A DNA stretch of 64,000 bases from Ottelia alismoides (taxonomy: Eukaryota > Streptophyta > Magnoliopsida > Alismatales > Hydrocharitaceae): the NCBI GenBank assembly GCA_037367405.1, contig JAZKJV010006045.1, forward strand, positions 1-64,000, given 5' to 3'. Position 1 is the first letter of the stretch; every line of letters starts with the position of its first letter. Both the position numbers and the translations under genes were made by a program. The notes beneath the pieces were generated by a model. The model was given only the letters and a program-made list of their open reading frames with translations, searched no databases and had not been told where the DNA came from. Shown piece after piece: positions 33,298 through 46,539 of this stretch.

Positions 33298-35464
33298 TGA
33301 TGCAATCTATTATCGTATCTGAAAAACGCACCTGATATAGAGATAAAATGGTCGTTGTATCGACCAGGAGGATTTTACCAGAAAATTTGCTTGTATTTTA
33401 TTTATACTCCTCAACTTTGATATGTAGTCAAAGTACAGGAATATCGAACTAATATAGTCAAACTGTTTAAAACTTGGGTAAAATTATAGACAACAAAGGT
33501 TTAATAGGTTTCCTATTTTTTATTTATTTATTGATAGTTTTCTGAATTTTTATTTGTTTTTAATGAATTTTATATTATTTTTGTGATTTTAAGTGTTTTC
33601 TAATTTTTATTTTGTTTTTATTTTTCTATTATTATATATTTTATTTGTTTTATGATTTTTTATGTTATTTTTAAAATTTTGTATTATTTATATTTGGTTT
33701 TAATGTTGAAAACTATATTTTTATTTAAAATATAATTTATTTTTATTTTAAAATAGTAAAATGTAGCAAATTCTTTTTATTTTATTTTCTTTTTAGAAAG
33801 TAGATGAAATACCATTAAAATGACATATTGTGCGTTTTTTTATGATTTTATTTATTTAGTTATGATTTTTCAATGTTTTCATATATTTTGGATTTTTATT
33901 GATTTAAATATTAATTTATATTTTGTTTTTATTTAATATGTAAATATAGGAAAATATAATGTATAGAATTTTTGTAGAAATTTTAAAAGTGTTTATATAT
34001 TTTTTTATGATTTTTGTAGTTTGTTATATTTTTAGTATTTTTAAATGATTTTCTAAAAAATAGAAAATTTTTTTATTTGCAAAATTGATTTAATACTGTA
34101 CATAGTGTAAAATATGGTATTTTTGTGAATTTTTATTTTATTTTTATATCTTGTATTGTATTTAATATGGATATAATATTATAGCATAGGTATAGGGTTT
34201 ATTACTTTAGAGGGGTATATATGTGAGAATTTGGAATTTAAAGAACACGCACGTAAAATATTAGAAGTTAAAGGGGCAGTTCAGTTACACAAATAGCACA
34301 GGAAGACGCATGCACACGCACGTGATGCTTTCACATGCTGGAAATCTTTATGTGAATAATAAAAGTATAGGGGCACTTCACGCAAGAAACCAAAAATATC
34401 CGGGGTGTACGCGCTTCACGCGGGACCGAGCTTGAGCGGTGGGGCGGTGTGGAATGCAATGTCGATGCATGGAAGAGCTATGGTTGTTGATCCTGTGTCA
34501 AATCTGATGGTTGGGGTTCTTTCCCCCGAATTAAAACAACGGCAGGCGGATGTCTCTGCATACATGAAGAGTAGGCGATGTAGTTCAGATCGAAGAGAGG
34601 AGTGTTCTTCCTTCTTTCAAGCTCAGACGACGAACTCGATGATGATTTACTGCCTGGATCTCGCTTTGCAGTCTGCGGTGATGGTTGCTCTGTAGATTCT
34701 CGAATAAGGTGTGTATTGAGGTTCGAGACGAAGGCGGTATTCTTCAGACGTGAAATGGTGGATCGATGTCGCTCACGTCCCTGTAGGTGTTGTACTACTT
34801 TTCCAGGTGTGTTGGCTCATTCGTCAAACATGTAGTAGGTTCCGGCTCCAGGCGATGGCTTCAACTAAGACATGCAACTCCTTCATAACACCTGCAATTT
34901 GTTTTAGCGGCCAGAGATCTGATATCTCAGCCAACAATTAAGTGCGAAAAATAGAATGAATGGATGATTTAATCCTAGACGAATGGAGGAAGGGATTTGG
35001 ATTTCAGATCATGCTCAGATTTGGGTTCATTAGATGTAGACAGAAGTGCAGAGAACTGGAAGTTGGACGTGCATGAGGTGATCTGATTTGAGGTAAACTA
35101 TGCAATCAAAATCGATGAGAAATGAGGGAAACAGAGGAAGAACAGAGACCAAAGATATTTTGGAGGGGTTGATAGGAGAAGAGAGAGGATGAGAAGAGAA
35201 GGGGAGAAGAAACCTAACCTGGAGTTGCGGATGAAGGAGATTCGCCTATGGAAAGCATAGTTCGACGGAGCTCATGATGTCAACGCCTCTATGTAGTAGC
35301 AATGCAGAGGTTGAACGTAGCGAAGATGGGCTTCACATTGGCATAGATGATCTTGTGGCCTCCTCTCTCCTATCGCTCAATAGGAACGGTGCTATCAACT
35401 CGCGCTCGGAGCTCACAAAGAATGGAGAAAATGGCAGATCGTTTTGGTTGAAGGGTGTGGATGC

Positions 35465-35474
35465 CCTTATATAG
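35465..35474 (-). promoter_or_regulatory. TATA element of LTR J
   Basis: CTATATAAGG on the minus strand lies between the AT-rich U3/R and the rest of the GC-rich block, close to where TATA-like elements lie in LTRs C, D and H. Confidence 0.5.
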
Positions 35475-35631
35475 AGGATGGTGTCTTGAAGTGCATGACA
35501 GTGGATGCGGTCACCGGAGATGGGGTCCGGTGATCGGGGTTCTTAGGTGAATGTCCTGACGGCTGAGCGGGTAAGTCTGGTGGCCGGAGAGGAGAGGAGG
35601 GCGGCAGTGTGCGTGGAGGAAAAGGAGTCGA

Positions 35632-38600
35632 TGATGAGCGGCCAAGCGACACGGGTTAGGGAATCAAATAATCAGAGGGTCGTTGCGACCTGGATCACAA
35701 GGCCTAAACTCAATCAACAAAAATCGAGAACCACACAATCAAAAGATAAAGCAATCAATACAATGTAAGCAGTCTCCCCTATTTATTGTAACCTAAGGAG
35801 CACGAGAAATCCTTTGAAGTAGTCAGAATTCAGACAATAAAATGCATATTTTTATTTATTTTTAATTTTGCAAATTTTTATATTTTTCAATTAAGGGACA
35901 AGGTAAGCAAACAAGCAAACAAGGCACAAAACAAGCCTTTTTAATTTTTATTTAAGACTAAAAATGCTCAGAAATCAATGATAAAAATATTTTTGGATTT
36001 TTCAAATATTGAAGTCTTTTTGGTAATTCCTGGGGTTTTCTAATTTTTATGTGATTTTATAAAAATCAAATCAAAGCTAAATAGGAAGCAGTGCACAGCC
36101 AGGACAAACTTAAAAATTAAAAATACTTAAAGTATCCTAATATCCTGGAAAGCAATTTTATGAGAAAAAAATATAGAATAGCTACACATAGGAACTGAAA
36201 TGGAAATTTTTATTTTCGTGGATTTTTAAATATTTTTATAAGTTTTTAAGAGTTTTGTTATTTTTAGGGGTTTTATGAGGATTTTGAAACAGAAATGCTA
36301 CAAAAGGTAGAGCACACCAAAATACATAACCAGATATTTTTATGGAATTTTTGAGTAAGTTTTTCAAATTTTTATGCATTTTCTCAAAAAGACAATAAGT
36401 TTTTTATAGGTTTTTTATTTTTAGAAAATAAAATTTGCAACTAAATTAACCCCTATAATTACAATAAATATTACATGTTAGAAAGAGCTAACCGTAATAT
36501 TTTATATAATTTTTGGGCTTAATTTAGTAATTATTTAATTGAAAACAAGACAAATATATTGTAGGGACCTATTGGTAATTATATTAAAGTCCAAGGGCCA
36601 AATAATAACACAAATAAGAAATGTAGGTCCAAAGATGCAAAAAATCCAAGTAATTCACGCATAGGGGTATACTTGTAAATATCAGAAACTATTCATTCAT
36701 CCATAAATAATTCACAAACTCAGGATATAACATGCAATAAACCCACAAAGTCACGAGAACATGCGTGTGTCTCCGATTCGGAAGGACTAAAATGCAAATA
36801 TTGAAAATATGAGGTTCATCATGCAAAATGTCTGTACTACAACTTTTAGTTAATAAACTACTTAATAAAACAAAAAAGTGCAAGGGTTGAATAAGCAAAT
36901 TACCCCTGCAGAGGCACGTGGTGCACGTGGGGTGTGTCACTATCTAGCGACTCTGATCGGCTGGTGCCTCAGATCCGACGCTCCAGGGTTTTTCAGCTAC
37001 GTGCGGTCGTGATGCTCTGCTATAATATGGATCTGGTGGCTCTGAAAAGGCGAAGATGTGCAGTGCAAATCTATCCCCTACTCTGATCGACCATTATGGA
37101 TAAAGCAAGGGAATGCAGCTTGGATCAGATCTGGGAGGTGGCACTCCTGATCGACGGTGGAAAGAAGGTCTAGAAGAACTTGTCAGGGATGGGATTCAAC
37201 AGAGGACAGATCAAGATCCACCACTCCGATGGAGGATCGGATGAGTCCAACAAGATCGTAGGCTTGGTCCACGTCTGGTGGGAGGTTCTGATGAAGGAAC
37301 CAACGGTCAGGTGTGTTGGATGAGGTAGCTCCGCCTGAGCAGTTGTGAGATCAAATAGGTTCTCCTCGCGCGTAGGCACCTGCAAAGGAACGGTCAGCTT
37401 GGGGTCATATCTCTGACCAGTTTTATTGCACGAAGAGATGTCAGGGGATGGAAGTTGGTCTTAGGCGGATGTGAAGGAAGGAAATCTCAACCTTAATCTC
37501 GACCTGAAAGTCGAGCCTAGGGGTGATCAGGATGCGATGCGATATGGAGGGTGGGTTGTAGGGTCGATCTGAATGGATAATAATCGATTGTGAAGGTCCG
37601 ACATGGTGGTTGGAGCAGATGAACGACGGGGGGGGGGGGGGGGGGTGCAATGGAAGAATCGACTGGAATGAGAAGTATAGTGGAGGGATAGGTTACTTGA
37701 GGGTGCTGATGAACTCAGCAAGGTCAGGCGGAGCTAGAGGACGGGGTTGTAGCCTCAACCTTGTTGCGATAGACAGGGAGGCTGAACGCAACAGGGAGCT
37801 CCAACCACGTAGTTGAGCTGTAGGAACACGCCACCAAACTTCGATCCAAAGATACCTCCCAGCCGTTGTCATTTAGCTGAAGGTTTCTAGGGGTGAAGGA
37901 AGGGGCGAGGCACGAGCTATGGCGCTAAGAAGGGGAGAATATGATTTATAGATTGTTTGAGGGTCCAGAAAGATTGATGAAAAGCGTGAAACCCTAGAGC
38001 GTTACGGATCGGCCACAGGACCCACGAGAATGACGGGTGTATGATGATTATCAGGCTTAAATTTCGAGGTAAAAGGAGCTCAAAGTCAGGATGGAGAAAT
38101 TTAAGAAAGAGCTCCGGCGAGCCATATCCGGGTCTGACCCAAGAAGGAGGAGGCATTGACCGGGGGCCAACGAATTGTCTGGGCTAATCAAAAGATTCAG
38201 ATATACAAAATATTTGTAAATTAAATAAAAATAGTGAATGATTTTAAATTAAAATATGTACAAAATAAAATTGTTTATTATTTTCCAAACTATTTTCTGT
38301 GGTTTTTAATTATTTTTCTGAAAAAGAAATTAGTGTATATCCAACATATAGTATTTATGTACTTGTATAATATACATATGTATTATGTACAAGCATTTTT
38401 ATTTTGTTATTTTTACCCAAATACCCCAATTTTATATTTTATTTATTTAAGTCATATTTTTAGGAGTACAAAATAATTTTGTTTTATTTTTACAAGTTAT
38501 TTACAAGTATACAACAAATAGTGAAAGGGGTATATATACATGTGTTTTGTACAATTGAAAGGAGGGTTTTATTCTTATTTTTATTTAATTTTTCTGATTT

Positions 38601-38988
38601 TTATTTTCTTTTTGGATTATTTTAGAAATATATACAAGGGAGTAAAAATAATAATTTACTTTTATTGTATCAAAAAGATTTATTTACATCTAGAGATAAT
38701 ATGTACAACACAAAGTAGACCCTATCTCTCTACTTATTTTATTTTGCGATCAGGTCAAGGCTTGACATTCTCTTAGGATTCAGGTCACTCTGTGTTTATT
38801 CTAAATACCTCCTTCCTTTTTCTTTTCCTTTAATCTTTTATTTTTTTGCACAAATACATCCTAATTATATAATATTAATAGATGCATGCGGAATGCTATG
38901 TTATTGTATTTATAGGCATTTACATGCTATTTTTCTAAGATAAATAGCTAAAATAAAATAATAAAGAGTGAGAATCAGGGATTCATCA
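35632..38988 (-). mobile_element. Solo LTR G, minus strand, inside LTR J
   Basis: On the minus strand it starts TGATGAATC-CCT-GATTC at 38988 and ends GGCCGCTCATCA at 35632. Flanks are GTCGA (35627-35631) and GTCGG (38989-38993), a 5-bp duplication with one change. The sequence is closely related to LTR H throughout (TCAAGCCTTGACCTGATCGC, AAGTAGAGAGATAGGG, CGTGCTCCTT). It is a solo LTR because both flanks are parts of one other LTR (J). Confidence 0.8.
37628..37645 (+). repeat. Poly(G) tract of 18
   Basis: Eighteen uninterrupted Gs within the GC-rich block of LTR G. Such a run is prone to length change and to four-stranded folding, and its true length may differ from the assembled one. Confidence 0.9.
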
Positions 38989-40267
38989 GTCGGGGAAGCA
39001 GAAGGAAGAGGAGAGAGAAAGATGAATAAATAAAATAAATAATTAATAAATAACTAAATTAGGATTTAGATTAAATAAATAAATTAGGGCTTAGTTAAAT
39101 TGATAATTAAGTAATTAATTAAATAATTAAATATATATAATTAATTATTTAACTTAATAAATAATAATTAAATAAATATTGAGTAAATATGTATAAAAAA
39201 TAAACTTAATTTAACTTAATTTACCAATAGAATATTAGTAAAGTATATAAATATAAAGATGATATATTAAATAATATAAACTAAGGTACATTGTACATTG
39301 TATACCAATATGGTCCCAAAACCCACATTTCACACATTAACTCTAATTTTCGTGAAATTAGTCTCATTTGATAGATAATTAAATAAAACGAACTCTAAGA
39401 GTGATTTTGCCCAAATCGGAGTCCATATGGCCGAGTTATGAGGTTCGGAAAATTAAGGTCAAGGCTTCGTGGCTTTGGGATTTGTTGGCATTTTGACTTA
39501 AATTATATTTTTTATTTTTCTATTGATTTTTTAAGTATTTTTGAAAAAAAATTAAGTTAAACAAAGTTACCGGTAATTAAGTAGAAAATCAGGAAGTTTC
39601 TATATATAATATAGATAGACAATGGGGCCCAAACGCCAAAACTCGCCCACTTTATTCTAATATTTTTTTATATTTTTAATAAATAGTATTAAGTATAAAA
39701 TGGAGTTTAAACATGAGTTTGGAAAATTTAGAGTTTTTTATAAATAGTTATGAACCTCAGAAGTCGGCTTTTACAGCTTTTACATTTCATTGTAATTAAT
39801 TATTTTTATAATGAATACTTTTTTTGATATTTTTATAAATTAAGATATATTTTTATGAACAACTTTTGTGAAGAAAGTATTTTTGTTTGAGAATTTCTTG
39901 ATGATAAATAAGATAGGTGAAATATTTACAAGGTGAAAATGAATAAAGGTATTTTTATGATCTTAATTTTCTATCACTTTTTATAACTTAGGATCCTTAT
40001 CTCCCCATGCTTATTTATTTTGTCGACCACGTCAATATTGACCTGGTCTCAGGGTTGGGATCAATATGTATATATATTATATGCATTATTTTTTCTTTTA
40101 TTTTTCAATTTTCTCTTTATTGTTTTATTTTGGATAAAATAATGTTAAATATATAATATTAATAATTGTTATTAAAATGTAATTTAGTGAGAATTAGTTT
40201 TACATGTAGTTTACCAAGGATTTTATCTAAAATGAAAGAATAAATACAATGAATCATAGATTCATTA

Positions 40268-41190
40268 GTATCCTATCCTCAAGCATCATTAAATCAAGTC
40301 CAAACTCTAACTTCTCATCCTAGTTCCTCAGGTGAGACAATGATTCATCACAAAGTCTATGCAATCATGCAAGTGAAGTGATGGTCATATTCTTTTGAGA
40401 GTAGAGATTCTACATGCCATATAGTATGTATATCTTTCATACTAGGGAGTTCATGTTATTAAGTTATAAGAAGAATAATGACCAAGAATGGTTAGCACTG
40501 AGTTAAGTGTCACTCTAAACCAAGTATCCACAATTACACAAGCCTTGTGTGATGTGAAAGTATCAGGGATAAACCACTTATTAGTTAGTATAATTTTATA
40601 TTTTATTTTTCCTCCTTTTTATTCTCTTTTTCAAATACTTTTATAATTATATACAAAAATATAGTGTAAAAATCATTTGTACTCTTTTTGTAAACAATAA
40701 TTAAAACATGTTTACAAAAACCATGTCACATACATGTAAAGGCTTTTAAAATATTTTAGAAGAAATCATTTTACAAAAGTGGTTCAAATCTCCATTTGTA
40801 AACAATTTGTAAAATTTTTTTATAAAAATCATGTTACATATGCATATAGATTTTCAAAATATTTTACAAATCATTTTACAAAAATCAATTTCAAATCCCT
40901 TTACCCTTAGACCTTATAAATAATATGAAACTATATTAAAATAGAGCTATGGATAAAGTATATATGGAATGTATACATAGACCCGCTATACTTAGTTTGT
41001 GTTATGTCCTCATAACACAGAATGAAATGAAATCGTAGCTCATACTAAAATATAAAGAAATTGTATAAAAAATGAAGCTAGCACGACTCCCCTATATTTC
41101 TGCATTAATATCCTAAGTGTAGGAATGAAGTGTGAAGGGCAAGATTAAAACATGAAAAGAATAGAGAGAATAGTCATATAGGAGCTCGAT
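40268..41190 (-). other. 3' internal part of element J
   Basis: On the minus strand it holds the degenerate TTTGTAAAA/TTTTGAAA tract (40610-40910) and hairpin-array relics (CTATACTTAG at 40988; CCTAAGTGTAGG near 41115), in the same order as the 3' noncoding regions of elements 1 and 2. No coding domain is present. Confidence 0.55.
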
Positions 41191-41195
41191 TACCC

Positions 41196-44100
41196 TGATG
41201 AATCTCTGATTCTCACTCTTTATTCTTTTATTTTAGCTATCTATCTAAGCAAAGCATCATGTAACTAGGTGTAAATACAATAAGTTAGCATTCTGCATGC
41301 ATGTGTTAACAGTCCATATTTATAATGTATTTCGGCAAAAAAATAAAAGAATAAAGGAAAATAATAAGGAAGGATGTATTTAGAATAAATACAGAGTGAC
41401 TCGAGCCTCAACAGAAGGTCAAGACTTGACCTGATCGCCAAACAAAATAAGTAGAGAGAGATAGGGCCTACTCTATATTGTACATATTAATTATGTCTAT
41501 AAATAATTATTTTGGATAAAATAAAGATAAAATATTCTTTTTACCACCATGTGTATATTTCTAAAAATAAAACAAAAATAAAAATAACTATCAGAAAAGT
41601 AAAATAAAAATAAGAATAAAATCCTTCTTACTTGTACAAAATACCTGTATATAGATAACATACCCTATTTATCTTAAAATTGTACATAACTCACAAATAT
41701 AAAATAAAAATTATTTTATACTCCAAAAACTATGTTGTAAGTAAAGAAAATAGAAAATGGGGTATTTGTGTAAAAATAACAAAATAAAAATAATTGTACA
41801 AAATAAATAGGTATATTATACTTGTATATAATACATTATACTGTATATAGATTAATTTATTTTTCATAAAAATAATTAAAAATCATAGAAAAATTCCTTG
41901 AAAAATAATAAACAATTTTTATTTTATTCATTTTTAAATTTAAATCCAGTGATTATTTTTTATTTATTTATCTTTATGCTATTTTGTCCTTTAGTGGTTT
42001 TTGTCCGCATCTTAGGCAGCTCCTAGTTGGTCCACCTCGGTCTGTTGACCGAGGTCAACTGGTCCCCCCTTCTTCTCTTTCGCCCAAGTTGGGTTTGATC
42101 CGAATTTCCCCTATTTTTCGTAACATAATCGTGGCTCCTTCTCCCCATGATTCCAAGCTCCGATTGAGAGGCGTAGATCCCTAATCCACGCCTGATCTTC
42201 TCCTAATCGATCCGCACATCGCTTCGTGGGTTTCTCCTCATTCTTCTCAAACCTGTGCACCTATATAGCTTGCACCTTCCCCTCTCTTTTCCTCCACCTT
42301 TGGCTGCTCCACCTCTTCGGTTGTGCCTGCCTCCCCTTTCCTAGAGTGACAGCGAGAGAAAAGATAAGGACATCATTTTGAGGATAGGAAACCCTAAGTC
42401 CGGCGAGGATACTCAAGATCCGCCGCATAGAGCTCCAGCCTCTGGAGACGTCGGCCATCTAGGCCAAGACCCTTGTGGGTTGTCGTACACATTCCCAGGC
42501 GTACTCCTCCATCTTCATGTACCCTTTTTACCTTCCATTTCCATTCAAATCCATCTTGCTTCTGTGAAACAGAGCCTCTCCGATCTCCCTATTCCACGCC
42601 CTGTTTCACTCCCCTCCGACGTTACTCCACCTCGCCCCGACTACCTTTCTCTTCTACATTAGCACCACAACCTTCCACGAAGCTCCAATCATCGGATTGG
42701 AGTTGAGTTAGCAGGTCCAATTCCCTACTTCATAGCGACCTGTCCCATTCACCGACCTCCTTGGTTTGGAATGTTTTTAACACATTATCCCATGCCGAAG
42801 CTGTTTCTCCGAGCACTATCATTTACAAAATCTTATCCAGATACTCCCAAAATCTAGCTTAATCCTTTCATCTAAATTAATTTGCGGTACATAAACTGAG
42901 GTGATATTCAGAATTTCTTCTTGAAGCACTGATTTTGGCATAATAATCCAATCCCCTAATCTTTGCACCTCAATCACATAATCCTTCAAATCCTTATGAA
43001 CAACCACTCAAACACCGTTTCCGAGTCCTGGGACCTTCTGAGGAGATCCACCGCTGTGGACCGTCGTCAAAAGCACTTCCCCTATCAGAGCAGCTCTCAA
43101 GGACAATCCTACCGCACATATTGGTCAATCGAAACTCGCTGGATGCGAGTTCCTTGATGTTCTTCCAGGAGTCTTTCCCGCCGTCCGATCATGGTTCCCT
43201 ACAGTTCCAATCTCCTCCGTCATTCTACGGGAGATCCTCGATCGTTGGATCCATCTGAGGATCGTGATCTCCGCCATCCTTCGCTGAAGGGATATCCTTT
43301 GATCTCAGTCATCCATCCGTTAAATGGAACATCCTCGATCGTTGGATCGCTTCTAATGAAGGGTAATTTGCACTTAGGCCCTTATCTTTCTTGTCTTTAT
43401 TAGCCGGTCCTGTAAAAATTTGTAGTAGTTTAGAATAGTTTGCTAATTTTGCAGTTAGACCCTTGCACCTCTATCTATTTGCATTTTAGTCATGTCTAAT
43501 TGAGCTCACGTGCAGTCCCACGTGCTTAGTGGTTTTTTCCATGGTATGCCCCTATGCTTTTAAACTGTTATCCTTTGGATAGAAACTCTTGGGTATTTCC
43601 AGTTATACCCATGTACGTGGTTTATTCAGCATGTGCGTGAATTTAGTGGGTAAATTGCAAGTAGTTCCTTGAACTTTATACGTCTCTTATTGCCTTGGTC
43701 CTGCAACATTCAAATAATTGCAAGTAAGTCCATGTGTATTGTGTGCATTATTTTTAATCGAATAAGTATTAAATCAACTCCAAAAATTCAACAAAAATTA
43801 AAGTTATCTCCTGCTAATGTGTAATATTTATGGTAATTTTTGTGACTTAATTTTGTTTTATTTGATATTTAAAAAAATAAAAAACCTTTAAAAAGTATTC
43901 TGTCTATTTTCTAAAAAACCAAAAAATATAAAAAGTGTTTGAAAATTTCCATATAAATTTGTGTGTGCTTGTTTGTGTGTGTTTTAATTCCAATAGCATT
44001 TTTGTTGCATTATCTTTCATGAAAGCCCTAAAAATCTAAAAACTCCAAAAATCTTATAGAAGTCATTAAAAAATCTAAAAAATAAAAAAATAGGATTTTG

Positions 44101-44671
44101 ATTGTCATGTGTAGTTATTTTTGTTTTCTTTTTCATAAAAATCACATCCAAGCCTTTAAGACATTTTTATTATTTTAAGTTTGCCTTTTAGTCTAGGTTG
44201 TACATTTTTTTCTATTTTGATTTTATTCAATTTTATAAAATCATATAAAAATTTTAAAATGCCATAAAATTACCAAAAACATATGCATATTTGAAAAGTA
44301 TAAAAACATTTTTATTTCTGATTTTTGAGTATTTTTAGTCTTAATAAAATTTTGTTAAAGCTTGTTGTTGCCTTGATCTTTGTATTTGTTTTTCCATTTA
44401 GAAAATATACAAAATTTGTAAATTAAAAACCACAAAAATATGCCTTTATTTTCTGATTAGGACTACTTCATAGGTTTTACTCGTGCTCCTTGTATTCGAC
44501 CTTGGTCTCTATACCAGGTTAAATAAATAGCGGAGACCGCTAACATTTCTGTATTTTGAGCTTGATTGATTTATGTGGTCTTGATTTTCTTGTTGAGTCC
44601 CATCGGTTGATTAGGTAGCAACGACCTCAATTTATCTTGATACTTACCCCTAGTTGACTGGCCGCTCATCA
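41196..44671 (+). mobile_element. Solo LTR H with target duplication TACCC
   Basis: It starts TGATGAATC-TCT-GATTC at 41196 and ends GGCCGCTCATCA at 44671. TACCC lies at 41191-41195 and 44672-44676. The flanks are the two sides of one internal region of element J. It has the full LTR structure: AT-rich U3/R, TGGTCCACCTCGGTCTGTTGACCGAGGTCAAC (degraded relative of the A/B palindrome region) near 42030, a TATA element CTATATAGCT at 42261-42270, a GC-rich block and an AT-rich tail. Same family as LTR G. Confidence 0.85.
42261..42270 (+). promoter_or_regulatory. TATA element of LTR H
   Basis: CTATATAGCT lies in the GC-rich block, followed by a pyrimidine-rich CTTCCCCTCTCTTTTCC stretch as expected near a plant transcription start. 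Confidence 0.5.
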
Positions 44672-44676
44672 TACCC

Positions 44677-45999
44677 CCATACTTAGGCTAGAGTATCCTA
44701 ATGATATATAAACTTTAAATAAAAGGGAATCGAGAACTAAACAGATAGTGTTAAAATGAGAACTGAAAGAATAAGTGAATCTTAAGGAGTTGAATCTTGT
44801 GTGATATGAATCTTAACAAGCTGAATCGAGTAGAAGTCCCTATGAGAGTACTTAGAAAAGTGCAAGAATACACTCACACAACACAAACACAATAACAAAA
44901 CCTTTTGATTCACCAACTTCACACATGATGCTCATAAGAGTTCGACCAAATTATCTTGTTTGTTTTAATTAGTGATAATACAATACAAAATCCACTACTC
45001 ATAGTGAGTTACTATATGCCCACCCGTGCTTCTGATAGTTCTCAATCAAATGAATGATCTTCCTAGATTTCCATGTTCAATATTACACCCATGAAGAAAC
45101 TAAAAGACGTACACAATCGAAATGTAGACTAAGATTGGAGGCAAGATCTTGCAGCTCCCAAATCCGCGAAAGTCAGAAATGGTGACTTAGGGAGCATGTC
45201 CAGGAATTTGGGATCTATACTTAGGTCCTCACCCAATCCATCTAGAGGTATGTATCTATGAATAATGAGGGGATTGCTCTCCCATAGTACAAAGTTGATT
45301 TTATTCTATTTTATTGATTAATATGCTTTAAACAATACCAATTTTATGAGTTAGGTTATTATCACTGTATTAATGGGAGCATATAATGCATCACTTAAGA
45401 TTCTGTTCCGATTCCTTTTGATCCAAAGTTACAAACTCAAGAGGAAGGTTTTGAGAAAAGTCGAATGCGAGAAAGAATCGATGATGGAAGCTCGTGTTAA
45501 AGAATACTTACAATTATTCCCAGCTTTCTCCATGTGGATGCAAAAGTATAATTGAAATCTAGGCTATATGCATGCAAGTCGATGAAAAACAACACTTAAG
45601 CATAAGTTCTGTTAGCATGAAGAATGCGAGGTTATTTGAGACACTAGATAAAACGAGCTAAGTGCATCTTATCGAATTGCTTACTTGGGTTGCCTGATTA
45701 ACTTTATGTCTGTTTTAGTGTATGCCTGATGTTGGCATGAACCTTGGGGCTACAAGACTTCATTTTCTTAGAGATAATCCACATGTCTTAGGTGGTTGCT
45801 AGTCGTTTTTTTATTTAGGTAAATTTCTTTGATTATTATCTCTTAGAAATAAATGCAAGATAAAAGGTAGTTTTGAAGCTTGAAGTTTTTTATTGCTGAT
45901 ATCAATTTGATTGCCTGCTACATTCAAATCGTGGATATAAAATTATTTTTTTTAAATACTAATTATATTAATGTTGATTGCTTTGTGGCATCTTGACAA
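44677..45999 (-). other. Internal DNA of element J, leader-like, no gag-pol
   Basis: Next to LTR H a hairpin relic (CCATACTTAGG) is seen at 44677. The rest contains leader-like DNA: GAGGGGATTGCTCTCCCAT at 45267-45285 corresponds to AGGGGATTACTCTCCCA in element 2's leader. Between the 3' and 5' internal parts there is no room for gag-pol, so the element is coding-deleted. No primer-binding site is recognisable at its far end. Confidence 0.45.
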
Positions 46000-46365
46000 A
46001 TCCACGATTCATCTACCTTATTCTTTGATCATTGCTTAATTCTCAAGACAATTCCATCAATAAAATTTTTAAAATAATAAAATAATCAACCCATAGTGTT
46101 GTATATAATTAAATCTAATTGTTGTATATAATATCTTAAGAAAAATCCTATCTTTATTTTGTATATTTTCTCCTAAATGTTGACTAATTTAACCTATATT
46201 CAATTAATCGATACTAACTCCAGTGTAAATAAACTAATTCCACTGTGTACATATCACTAACATTGATAAAAATAACAGAAAAATACTAACCTGTGTAAAT
46301 GTGAAACAAAATCAAAACTTAATTCGTAGATAATTAATCATAAATTCAAATATCTCTCATATACT
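46000..46365 (+). mobile_element. Plus-strand LTR fragment, LTR C type
   Basis: AACTCCAGTG...CCACTGTGTACATATCACTAAC...AAAATACTAACC matches the U3/R text of LTR C at 14955-15030 in the same orientation. It is cut at 46365 by a minus-strand LTR end. The left limit is not clear. Confidence 0.5.
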
Positions 46366-46539
46366 AAAAAATGATTAGGTGGGAGTCTCTAAGTAATGAC
46401 CTGACAATTCAGGTTCACTGTCACTGAGATGACTACTCGAATCCTCTCGTTATTCAACAATTAACTCACACGAGTAATTAAGAAATTAAGAGCAAGAGTT
46501 AAAATTCATTATACCCTACTAAAATTGTATAGTGGCAAG
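46366..46539 (-). mobile_element. LTR L, minus-strand LTR end, target of element 2
   Basis: On the minus strand TTAATTGTTGAATAACGAGAGG...TCTCAGTGACAGTGAACCTGAATTGTCAGG matches the end of LTR B (14620-14690). It ends ACCTAATCA at 46366. The rest should continue beyond the right LTR of element 2, outside the window. Confidence 0.65.

Larger units (their letters stand above)
33298..40267 (-). mobile_element. LTR J (3' LTR of minus-strand element J), split by solo LTR G
   Basis: On the minus strand it starts TAATGAATC-TAT-GATTCATT at 40267 and ends GATTGCATCA at 33298. The R region carries GTCGACAAAATAAATAAGCATGGGGAGATAAGG, the counterpart of GTCGAC...AAAGTAGGGGGAGATAAGG in LTR A. GC-rich DNA at 34400-35626 contains a good TATA element (CTATATAAGG, complement of 35465-35474). 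Removing LTR G leaves about 3.6 kb, the usual family length. The G run of the adjacent PPT is degraded (GAGGATAGGATAC). Confidence 0.65.
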
